NCBI RefSeq assembly: GCF_005153485.1
Contig: NZ_CP039740.1
Coordinates: 186,001-250,000, forward strand
DNA: 64,000 nt
Direction of reading: 5' to 3'
From: Pseudolabrys sp. FHR47
GTDB taxonomy: Bacteria > Pseudomonadota > Alphaproteobacteria > Rhizobiales > Xanthobacteraceae
The translations under genes and the position numbers were made by a program. Positions 56,935-64,000 of the stretch are shown in pieces; within the stretch, counting starts at the first letter, position 1, and every line of letters begins with the position of its first letter. Below the pieces are notes generated by a model. The model was not told the DNA's origin and did no database searches. It was given only the letters and a program-made list of their open reading frames with translations.

Positions 56935-58473
56935 CTAGGCCGCGCGCCGCAGATCGTCGGCCAGGGCGCGATACGACAGCGCCTCGGCCAGATGCACCCG
57001 GCCGACGCTCGTCGCGCCGTCGAGGTCGGCGAGCGTGCGCGCCACGCGCAGAACGCGATGATAGCCGCGCGCCGATAACTGCATGCGATCGGCGGCATCG
57101 CGCAGTAGCTTGGTGCCGCCGGCATCGGTGCGGGTGACTTCTTCGAGCAGCGGACCGTTCGCCTGTGCATTGCAGCGGACATGCGGTGCCCCATGCGCCG
57201 CGTAACGTTCCGCCTGGATGTCGCGGGCGCGGGCGACCCGCGCGGCGACCTCGCGGCTGCCTTCGGACGGCGGCGGCAGAATGAGATCGGCGGCGGTGAC
57301 CGCCGGCACTTCGATGTGCAGGTCGATACGGTCGATCAGCGGGCCGGACAAGCGGCCCTGGTAATCGGCGGCACAGCGCACATTGGGCGCGCGGTTGCAG
57401 GCAAAACCCGGATCGTTGGCGCGGCCGCAGCGGCACGGATTCATGGCGCCGACGAGCATGAAGCGCGCCGGATAAGTGACACGGTGATTGGCGCGGGCGA
57501 TGGCGACTTCGCCGGTCTCGAGCGGCTGACGCAGCGAGTCGAGCACCTGGCCGGAAAACTCCGGCATCTCGTCGAGAAACAGCACGCCGTTATGCGCCAG
57601 CGACACTTCGCCGGGTCGCGCCCGCAGGCCGCCGCCGACCAGCGCCGGCATCGAGGCCGAATGATGCGGCGCGCGGAATGGCCGGCGGTTGGTGAGCGCG
57701 CCCCCCTCGATCTCGCCCGCCACCGAGGCGATCATCGAGACTTCCAGCAACTCGGTCGGCGACAAAGGCGGGAGGATCGACGGCAATCGCGCCGCCAGCA
57801 TCGACTTGCCGGCGCCCGGCGGGCCGACCATCAACAGGTTATGGCCGCCGGCGGCGGCTACTTCGAGCGCGCGCTTGGCGCTTTCCTGGCCCTTGATGTC
57901 GGCAAGATCGGGCGGCAAGCCCTCGACTTCGCGGATCTTCGGGGTTGGCCGCGTCAGCACCTGCGTGCCGCGGAAGTGATTGGCGAGCTGGATCAGCGAT
58001 TGCGCGGCGATGATCTCGATTTCGGGGCTGGCCCACGCAGCCTCGGCGCCGCAGGCCTGCGGGCAGATCAGGCCGTAGCCGCGCGCATTGGCGCCGATGG
58101 CCGCCGGCAGCACGCCGGCCACCGCGGCAATGGAGCCGTCGAGACCGAGTTCGCCGAGCACGGTGAACCCGGCCAGCGCGTCCGGCGGGATGGCGCCGAT
58201 CGCCGCCATCAGACCAAGTGCGATCGGCAGGTCGAAATGGCTGCCCTCCTTGGGCATGTCCGCGGGCGCCAGGTTCACGGTGATGCGTCGCGCCGGCAAT
58301 GCGAGCCCCGAAGCAATCAGGGCAGCGCGAACCCGTTCCTTGGCCTCGGACACGGCCTTGTCGGGCAGGCCGACGATATTGAAGGCCGGCAGCCCCGGCG
58401 CGACCTGCACCTGGACGTCCACGGCGCGGGCTTCGATGCCCTCGAATGCTACGGTTGCGACCCGTTGGACCAT
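56935..58473 (-). CDS. comM: YifB/ComM-type Mg-chelatase-like AAA ATPase
   Basis: A 512-residue protein with an N-terminal Lon-like domain (MVQRVATVAFEGIEARAV) and an AAA+ domain. Walker A is VGPPGAGKSMLAARLPSI, and Walker B-like GVLFLDEMPEF. A zinc-type cluster CRCGRANDPGFAC is followed by the C-terminal Mg-chelatase-type helical part. In competent bacteria ComM is a branch-migration helicase in transformation; in others, its role is unclear. The start at 58473 follows GAGGG. It is convergent with the first MCP (16-bp gap). Confidence 0.92.
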   Translation of the reverse strand: MVQRVATVAFEGIEARAVDVQVQVAPGLPAFNIVGLPDKAVSEAKERVRAALIASGLALPARRITVNLAPADMPKEGSHFDLPIALGLMAAIGAIPPDALAGFTVLGELGLDGSIAAVAGVLPAAIGANARGYGLICPQACGAEAAWASPEIEIIAAQSLIQLANHFRGTQVLTRPTPKIREVEGLPPDLADIKGQESAKRALEVAAAGGHNLLMVGPPGAGKSMLAARLPSILPPLSPTELLEVSMIASVAGEIEGGALTNRRPFRAPHHSASMPALVGGGLRARPGEVSLAHNGVLFLDEMPEFSGQVLDSLRQPLETGEVAIARANHRVTYPARFMLVGAMNPCRCGRANDPGFACNRAPNVRCAADYQGRLSGPLIDRIDLHIEVPAVTAADLILPPPSEGSREVAARVARARDIQAERYAAHGAPHVRCNAQANGPLLEEVTRTDAGGTKLLRDAADRMQLSARGYHRVLRVARTLADLDGATSVGRVHLAEALSYRALADDLRRAA

Positions 58474-58592
58474 GTTGCCCTCGCCACTACTTTTAAGTGT
58501 AGCCGAAGTTGTGGAGAGCGACAAGAACATTTGCAGAACAAAACGACTCGATTAAGATACCTCCATTCGCGGCTCAACCCGGAGTGAGTGTC

Positions 58593-58766
58593 ATGATCGA
58601 TCGCACCAGAATGCAAAACGACCTTCTCGAAGCCCGGCGCGCGCGCCTCGAGGCCGAGGCCGCCAATCAGGACGTCGAGGAATTGATCTGGGAGCTTCAG
58701 CACGTTCAGCTCGGTCGCCAGCGAGTCGTCTTTTCGATCGCGGGTTTTGAGCAGGAGGCGGCTTAA
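58593..58766 (+). CDS. Small charged hypothetical protein
   Basis: A 57-residue protein, highly charged in its first half (RTRMQNDLLEARRARLEAEA), predicted helical. The ATG follows GGAG at a suitable distance. The gene lies divergent from comM and upstream of the GGDEF-EAL gene. No domain is recognised, and the small size keeps confidence moderate. Confidence 0.55.
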   Translation: MIDRTRMQNDLLEARRARLEAEAANQDVEELIWELQHVQLGRQRVVFSIAGFEQEAA

Positions 58767-58970
58767 CGCACGCTCTGCGGTAATTCCGTGGGGTGAGCGA
58801 CGTCGTGCTTTGCCTTGAGCGCCATGGATCGGCGCAAATGCATCGAGGTGAATGCAACATTAAAATAAAACAGATGCTCGTTATCTTAACTTAGGCAAGC
58901 ATCCGTGTTTTCGTAGCATTAATACCGGTCGTGGTTATTTGCTCGCAGTACTATGTAAGCGAGTAGGCCC

Positions 58971-60824
58971 GTGACCAATTCCGACAACGTTTCGCTTCAC
59001 GCGCTCCAGACCGAAATTCTGGAAGCCATGGTGACGGGCGAGCGCTTCGAAGTCATCGCCGAACGTCTGTGTCTGCGCGCCGAGGCGCTCGCGCCTGGCG
59101 CCATCTGCACCATTGTCGGTTTCACGAACGAAGGCCGGATCAAGGCCCTGGCGTCGCCGAGCCTGCCGGCCAGTTACGGCGAATCGATTACCGGAATTGA
59201 AATCGGTCCCGAAGTCGGCTCCTGCGGCACGGTGGCCTATCGCGGCGAGCCGGTCGAAGTCGACGATATCGCCACCAGCCCGCTGTGGGAATCTTACAGA
59301 GACCTCGTCCTGCCGCTCGGATTGCAGGCTTGCTGGTCGTACCCGATCAAGACTCGCGACGGTCGTGTTGCCGCGGCCTTTGGGTTCTACTTTCGCGAAA
59401 AGCGCGGCCCGACGGTGTTCGAACGTTCGATCGTCAGTACCTGCGTTCACCTGTGTTCTATCGCCATCGAGCATGCGCTGACGCAGAAGCGCAATCACGC
59501 TCTCGCCTATTACGACCAGCTCACCGGACTGCCGAACCGGCGCAGCTTCGACGACATGATGTTCGACCGTATCGTGTCGATGGACCCGGCGTTCGGTCTT
59601 CTGGTCGTCGATATCGACAATCTGAAGATCGCGAACGACACCATGGGCCATGTCGTCGGCGACAGTCTCATTCAGGAGGTCGCCGCAAGGCTGTCGGAAG
59701 CCGCCCCGAACGGCGCGAGCCGTATTGGCGGTGATGAGTTTGCCGTTCTGATCGACGGTTGCCGCAGTCATGCCGAACTGGCAGCCGCGGCGGACCGGAT
59801 CGTCGAAGCGATGAAGACGCCGTTCGATTGCGCCGGCTATACGATCACGCCGCAGATCACCATGGGCGGCGTCGTCTACGAACTCGACGGTGTCGATCCC
59901 GATCTGCTGCGGCAGAATGCCGACTTCGCGATCTACCACGCCAAGTCCGTCAACCGCGGCGGTTACGCGCTGTTCAAAAGAGAGATGCGAACGTCGATCG
60001 CGACGCGCATGTCGACGATCCGCGCCGTTGGCGATGCGCTCAACGAATCCCGCGTTCTGCCGTTCTATCAGCCGCTGGTCACGTTGAGCGACGGCACCAT
60101 CCTTGGCTTCGAGGCTTTGGCCCGCATTCGAATGGACAATGGCGCCATTGTTTCCGCCGGACAGTTCCAGGCGGCGCTGTCGGATCCGAGTATCGCCTTT
60201 CGCCTGACCGATCAGATGCTCGGCCACATCGCGCGCGACATGCGTGGCTGGCTGAGCGCGGGCTTCGATGTCCAGCATGTCGGCATCAATCTCTCGACGG
60301 CGGATTTCCATCGCGGCGATATCGAGCAGCGCCTGATGGCGGCATTCGAGCCCACCGGCGTGCCGCTCGATCGCATCGTGGTCGAGGTGACGGAAGGCGT
60401 CTTCATGGACGGCACCGATGACAAGGTCGTTCATGTCATCGAAAGCCTGCGTCGCAAGGGTATCACCGTCGCCCTCGACGATTTCGGCACCGGCTTTGCG
60501 TCGCTGACGCACTTGATCCGCTTTCCGGTGGACACGATCAAGATCGACAAGTCTTTCGTCGATCGCATGCTCACCGATCATCCGAGCCAGCTCGTCGTCG
60601 AACTGCTCGTCGACCTGTCGCGCAAGCTGCACATGCATACGGTCGCGGAAGGCATCGAGACGCAGGCGCAGGCCGGCTGGCTCAAGGCGCTCGGCTGCGA
60701 CACGGGGCAGGGCTATTATTTCGGCCGGCCGGTGAATGTAGAGGCGGCAACGAAACTGATGCGGGAATGGCAGCCGGGCTTTCCGCAGGCGGCTAGCCTC
60801 GCGGCCAAGAAAAAGCGGGCCTGA
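58971..60824 (+). CDS. GAF-GGDEF-EAL cyclic-di-GMP protein
   Basis: A 617-residue cytosolic protein with the potential to make and break cyclic di-GMP. The GAF domain (about residues 10-180) is followed by GGDEF (about 185-350), with LTGLPNRRSFDD and the intact active site RIGGDEFAVLI. No RxxD inhibitory site precedes it. The EAL domain (from about 365) keeps the catalytic pattern: GFEALARIR, INLSTADF, VEVTEG, ALDDFGTGFASL, IKIDKSF and VAEGIET. Both domains therefore look active. The start is GTG. It ends in a hairpin shared with gshB. Confidence 0.93.
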   Translation: MTNSDNVSLHALQTEILEAMVTGERFEVIAERLCLRAEALAPGAICTIVGFTNEGRIKALASPSLPASYGESITGIEIGPEVGSCGTVAYRGEPVEVDDIATSPLWESYRDLVLPLGLQACWSYPIKTRDGRVAAAFGFYFREKRGPTVFERSIVSTCVHLCSIAIEHALTQKRNHALAYYDQLTGLPNRRSFDDMMFDRIVSMDPAFGLLVVDIDNLKIANDTMGHVVGDSLIQEVAARLSEAAPNGASRIGGDEFAVLIDGCRSHAELAAAADRIVEAMKTPFDCAGYTITPQITMGGVVYELDGVDPDLLRQNADFAIYHAKSVNRGGYALFKREMRTSIATRMSTIRAVGDALNESRVLPFYQPLVTLSDGTILGFEALARIRMDNGAIVSAGQFQAALSDPSIAFRLTDQMLGHIARDMRGWLSAGFDVQHVGINLSTADFHRGDIEQRLMAAFEPTGVPLDRIVVEVTEGVFMDGTDDKVVHVIESLRRKGITVALDDFGTGFASLTHLIRFPVDTIKIDKSFVDRMLTDHPSQLVVELLVDLSRKLHMHTVAEGIETQAQAGWLKALGCDTGQGYYFGRPVNVEAATKLMREWQPGFPQAASLAAKKKRA

Positions 60825-60843
60825 CGCTCAGGCGCCCGCTTTT
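60811..60843. terminator. Bidirectional terminator shared by the GGDEF-EAL gene and gshB
   Basis: Perfect 10-bp arms AAAAGCGGGC (60811-60820) and GCCCGCTTTT (60834-60843). The 13-nt loop contains both stop codons: TGA of the plus gene (60822-60824) and that of gshB (60828-60830). T-runs lie at the end of the stem on each strand. It works as a convergent terminator with almost no intergenic DNA. Confidence 0.85.
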
Positions 60844-61778
60844 CGCTTTCTCTCGATGACGTCCCAGGTCAATGCCGCGGCGTCCGGTCCACCGAGATTC
60901 TTCACGGCGCGGATACCGGTCGGCGAGGTGACGTTGATCTCCGTCAGCCAGTCGCCGATGACGTCGATGCCGACAAAGATCAATCCGCGCGATTTGAGCG
61001 TCGGCTTGAGCGTCTCGATGATCTCGCGCTCGCGCGGCGTCAGGTCGGTCGCTTTGGGCGAGCCGCCGCGCACCATGTTGGAGCGCAGATCGTCCTCGGC
61101 CGGCACGCGGTTGACGGCGCCGGCGAATTCGCCATCGACCAGAAGGATGCGCTTGTCGCCCTGTTTCACGGCGGGCAGGAATTTCTGGATCACCCAGGGT
61201 TCGCGAAACGTGGCCGCGAACATGTCGTAGAGCGAACCGAAATTGAGGTCATCGCGGGTGATGCGGAACACGCCGCCGCCGCCATGGCCGTAGAGCGGCT
61301 TCATGACGATATCCTGATGCTCGGCACGGAAGGCTTTGATCTCTTCCTTGTCGCGGGTGATCAAGGTCGGCGGCATCAACTGCGGGAAGCTGGTGACGAG
61401 CACCTTCTCCGGCGCGTTGCGTACTTCGGCCGGGTCGTTCACCACCAATGTCCTGGGGTGGATGCGCTCCAGCATATGCGTGGTGGTGATGTAGGACAGG
61501 TCGAAGGGCGGGTCCTGGCGCAGCAGGATGACGTCGAAGCTGTCCAGCGGCGTCCGCTCGGGCTCGCCGAGCGTGAAGTAGTCGCCGGCCTTGTCACGGA
61601 CCGACAGCGGCTCGACCCGAGCGAACAGCCGGTCGCCGACCTGCGCCATCCGGTCGGGGGTGTAATAGCTGAGCGAATGACCACGGGCCTGCGCCTCGAG
61701 CAGCAGGGCGAAGGTCGAATCGCCTTTGATGTTGATCCGCTCGATCGGATCCATCTGGACGGCAACTTTGAGCGTCAT
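60828..61778 (-). CDS. gshB: Glutathione synthetase
   Basis: Joins gamma-glutamylcysteine to glycine using ATP. The start at 61778 gives 316 residues beginning [21 protein letters not shown], the family N-terminus; the 11 upstream codons are not conserved-looking. ATP-grasp parts are [40 protein letters not shown] and [19 protein letters not shown]. The end overlaps the shared terminator hairpin. Confidence 0.96.
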   Translation of the reverse strand: MTLKVAVQMDPIERINIKGDSTFALLLEAQARGHSLSYYTPDRMAQVGDRLFARVEPLSVRDKAGDYFTLGEPERTPLDSFDVILLRQDPPFDLSYITTTHMLERIHPRTLVVNDPAEVRNAPEKVLVTSFPQLMPPTLITRDKEEIKAFRAEHQDIVMKPLYGHGGGGVFRITRDDLNFGSLYDMFAATFREPWVIQKFLPAVKQGDKRILLVDGEFAGAVNRVPAEDDLRSNMVRGGSPKATDLTPREREIIETLKPTLKSRGLIFVGIDVIGDWLTEINVTSPTGIRAVKNLGGPDAAALTWDVIERKRKAGA

Positions 61779-61913
61779 GGGGTTCAAGTGTCCTGGGGGA
61801 CTTCCCGGCAACCCTTGGCCACACCAACCAAAGGTTAAGGAAAACAGAAAGTTAACATATTGCGGCGAGTATGCGGGAACTCACGATCTATGCCGCGCTG
61901 AACGGGGCCGCAA

Positions 61914-63584
61914 GTGACTTTGCCGAAGCTTTCGATCGCCACCAAGCTCTATGCGATCTTCGCATTGATGGCCATCACCGCGCTGGCGCTGTCGGGGTCC
62001 GCCATCGTCAACGCCCGGCACTATGCCGCCCTGTCCGACACCTACGAATCGGCCATTTCCGGCACCCAGAACATCGAGCGCATCAACGGCCTGATCTATG
62101 CCGTGGTTGCCGAGTCCCGCGGCATCTATATGCCGAACGAACCGTCGGGCAGAAAACAGTTCGAGGACGGCCTCTCCGATTTCCTGACCCGGATCGAAGC
62201 CCTGATGGTCGAGTGGCAGAAGACTGTCGGTCCGGACGATGCCGCTCTGTTCGATCGCTTTGCCAAACGCGTAGCGGAGTTCGTCGCCTACCGGCGCGAG
62301 CTCGTGCGTCTGAGCGCTGAGGTTGGTTCGCAGGCCGCACGCGAATGGGGCGAGGCGAGCCGCGACGCCCGCAAGGCGCTCAACGCCGATTTGAACGCAT
62401 TGTCCGAGCACTACGCCGCGCGGGCCAACGAGGCCTACAACCTCATCGACGGCGATATCGATCAGGGCATCTGGTGGTTGGCGCTGTTCGCTGCTCTGGC
62501 CGCCTTCGCCACCATCGCGCTGCTGTTCATCGCGCGCGGCATCGTCAAGCCGCTCACGGCCATCACGCGCGTGACCGAATCGGTCGCTGGCGGCGCGCAG
62601 ATCACATCCATCCCGTTCAGCGACCGCCAGGATGAGATCGGCGCCATGGCGCGCTCGATCGAGATATTCCATCGCGCAATGCTTCATAACCGCGAGCTGA
62701 ACCAGACCGTCCTGCAGGACGCCGAGTCCCGTGCCGCGCGCCAGCGCGAGATCAACCAGGAGATCACCCGCTTCTCGAGCGACGTCGAAATGACCCTCTC
62801 GGAGCTGGGCCAGATTTCCGATCAGATGCTGGCGGCGTCGACCCAACTCGCCAGAGCGGCCGACGATGCGACGGCCAAGACCGCGCGCGCCGAGCACGCG
62901 TCGTCGGACGCCTCCGCCAATGTCCGCGATATCGCGTCCGCGGCCGACCAGCTCTCCGCCTCGGTTAATGAAATCGATCGTCAGGTTGCGCAGTCGAATG
63001 CGATCGCTTCCAAGGCGGTCAGCGAAGCGGGACAGACGAACATCGCAGTGAAAGAGCTTGGCGAAGCCGCCGCCCGCATCGGCGATGTGGTGAAGCTCAT
63101 CACCGATATTGCGGAACAGACCAACCTTCTGGCACTCAATGCCACGATCGAAGCAGCGCGCGCCGGCGAAGCGGGTCGCGGCTTTGCCGTCGTTGCCGGC
63201 GAGGTGAAGGCGCTGGCGGGCCAGACCAGCCGCGCCACCGAAGAGATCAGCGCACAGATCGCCGGCATGCAGCGCGCGACGTCAACGTCAATCACAGCGA
63301 TCAGCACGATCGAACAAACCATCCGCGAGATCGGAAACATCTCGAGCGCAATCGCCGCGGCGGTGACCGAGCAGGGCGCCGCGACCAGCGAGATTGCGCG
63401 CAGCGTCGAAACCGCGGCGCAGCGCACCATCGAGACCGCCAAGGAAGTCAATCTGGTCGGTACCGCGACCGCCGACACCCGCGCCAGCGCCGGCACGGTC
63501 AAAGCCGTCGCCGACGATCTCGGCCAGGTCGCGCACCGCATCCGCTCGCAGGTCGATCAGTTTTTCGAGCGGCTGAGCGCCTAG
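61914..63584 (+). CDS. Methyl-accepting chemotaxis protein 2
   Basis: A 556-residue chemoreceptor. Helix 1 (about 10-30, [22 protein letters not shown]), sensor domain about 35-180 of mainly helices, helix 2 (about 185-205, [21 protein letters not shown]), HAMP ([18 protein letters not shown]), and signalling tip [28 protein letters not shown]. The start is GTG. It sits near the GGDEF-EAL gene and MCP 1 and has no CheR-binding tail. Confidence 0.92.
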   Translation: MTLPKLSIATKLYAIFALMAITALALSGSAIVNARHYAALSDTYESAISGTQNIERINGLIYAVVAESRGIYMPNEPSGRKQFEDGLSDFLTRIEALMVEWQKTVGPDDAALFDRFAKRVAEFVAYRRELVRLSAEVGSQAAREWGEASRDARKALNADLNALSEHYAARANEAYNLIDGDIDQGIWWLALFAALAAFATIALLFIARGIVKPLTAITRVTESVAGGAQITSIPFSDRQDEIGAMARSIEIFHRAMLHNRELNQTVLQDAESRAARQREINQEITRFSSDVEMTLSELGQISDQMLAASTQLARAADDATAKTARAEHASSDASANVRDIASAADQLSASVNEIDRQVAQSNAIASKAVSEAGQTNIAVKELGEAAARIGDVVKLITDIAEQTNLLALNATIEAARAGEAGRGFAVVAGEVKALAGQTSRATEEISAQIAGMQRATSTSITAISTIEQTIREIGNISSAIAAAVTEQGAATSEIARSVETAAQRTIETAKEVNLVGTATADTRASAGTVKAVADDLGQVAHRIRSQVDQFFERLSA

Positions 63585-63593
63585 TTGTTGCCT

Positions 63594-63712
63594 TCACCTC
63601 TCCCAAGGGGAGAGGTCGGATCGCGAAGCGATCCGGGTGAGGGGTTACAAACTAACGGCTTCACTTACCCCCTCACCCCAACCCTCTCCCCCAAGGGGAG
63701 AGGGAGCAGGCT
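63594..63712. repeat. Long palindromic intergenic repeat, family A (copy A3)
   Basis: An imperfect palindrome with arms CACCTCTCCCAAGGGGAGAG at the left and CTCTCCCCCAAGGGGAGAG at the right, and an inner GGGTGAGGGG facing CCCCTCACCC. It follows MCP 2 and precedes yraN. Confidence 0.85.
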
Positions 63713-63747
63713 GAGATCGCGACGACACCTTTGCCGACTTTCCTGTC

Positions 63748-64000
63748 TCAGGTCTCAAACGCACCCTGAATATGCCGCGGCAGCTTGCCGGGCGCGATCA
63801 GGATGGCGTCGAAGCGCAAATCCTTGAAGATCACCTTGGGATTCTGTGCCAGCCAGATCTCGGCGGCCGCGGCGATGCGCGCGCGCTGGCGCGGCGTCAC
63901 GGACCAGGCGGCATCATCGAGCGAGTCGCGTGCCTTGACCTCGACGAAGACAATCGTGTGCCGCCGCCCGGCGACGATATCGATCTCGCCGGCGCCCGAG
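63748..64000 (-). CDS. yraN: YraN/UPF0102 family nuclease-like protein (partial)
   Basis: The C-terminal 83 residues are seen; the N-terminus is beyond the right edge. The reading gives [20 protein letters not shown], then [20 protein letters not shown], with the family's GEIDIVA-type acidic segment and FVEVKAR. It is the restriction-endonuclease-like YraN fold. In many bacteria this gene is next to rsmI and gshB, consistent with the order here. Confidence 0.9.
   Translation of the reverse strand, partial: SGAGEIDIVAGRRHTIVFVEVKARDSLDDAAWSVTPRQRARIAAAAEIWLAQNPKVIFKDLRFDAILIAPGKLPRHIQGAFET

Noticed and set aside
56911..56944. GCGGCCT / AGGCCGC hairpin between MCP 1 and comM as a terminator
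   Set aside because: Arms are only 7 bp with a 20-nt loop and no T-run; too weak to call.
57181..58587. A 468-codon plus-strand frame opposite comM
   Set aside because: Shadow frame; the minus strand has Walker A and B and the zinc cluster.
58935..60638. A 567-codon open frame opposite the GGDEF-EAL gene
   Set aside because: The plus strand encodes complete GAF, GGDEF and EAL domains, so the antisense frame is a composition effect.

Overview
The window is high-GC chromosomal DNA from an alphaproteobacterium of the order Hyphomicrobiales (Rhizobiales). The best fit is the Xanthobacteraceae/Nitrobacteraceae side (Pseudolabrys- or Bradyrhizobium-like). This rests on gene order (leuS-lptE-holA; parB-parA-rsmG-mnmG-mnmE; rho-hemJ-hemE; ppsR-maf-coaE-dnaQ; secB; fxsA; timA-mltA-smr; hslVU; hisB-DUF2628-hisHAFE-coaA) and on the many long palindromic intergenic repeats. 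The genus cannot be fixed from sequence reading alone. No rRNA, tRNA, CRISPR array, insertion sequence or prophage was seen.

Layout. 1-2.2 kb: ABC exporter (FtsX-type permease, cut by the window edge, plus ATPase). 2.3-6.7 kb: leuS-lptE-holA. 6.9-10.1 kb: accessory genes (HWE histidine kinase, SET-domain protein, TadG-like vWA protein). 10.4-16.6 kb: chromosome segregation and tRNA-modification block parB-parA-rsmG-mnmG-mnmE with two perfect parS sites. 16.7-23.8 kb: accessory enzymes (methyltransferase, patatin, RidA, carboxylesterase, two DUF2147 proteins, DUF255/YyaL protein). 24-31.6 kb: a chemoreceptor fused to a urea/amide-type binding domain, a LysR regulator with palindromic sites and a divergent small gene, a PAP2 enzyme, a decayed LysR gene and pcaHG (protocatechuate ring cleavage). 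31.5-36.1 kb: GT87 glycosyltransferase, rho, hemJ, hemE. 36.1-36.5 kb: a 362-bp gap between hemE and ppsR that is the best candidate for the chromosome origin, as in Caulobacter. 36.5-43.4 kb: housekeeping block ppsR to the Smr protein plus an H1-like Lys-rich protein. 43.7-46.6 kb: an HTH/dCTP-deaminase-fold fusion and hslUV. 46.7-51.6 kb: histidine operon and coaA. 51.7-63.6 kb: OlsB-like acyltransferase and signalling genes (hybrid kinase, two chemoreceptors, GAF-GGDEF-EAL protein) with comM/yifB and gshB. The right edge cuts a yraN gene.

Together the centre looks origin-proximal: parABS lies about 20-25 kb from the putative oriC, with conserved growth genes on both sides. The accessory segments are mostly sensory. 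The most unusual items are the HTH/dCTP-deaminase-fold fusion whose catalytic Glu is replaced and whose 3' end carries two mutually exclusive hairpins, the chemoreceptor carrying a solute-binding domain after its signalling domain, an AT-rich in-frame insertion in MnmE containing a consensus DnaA box, and the paired TTGAG-N5-CTCAA palindromes beside a LysR gene.
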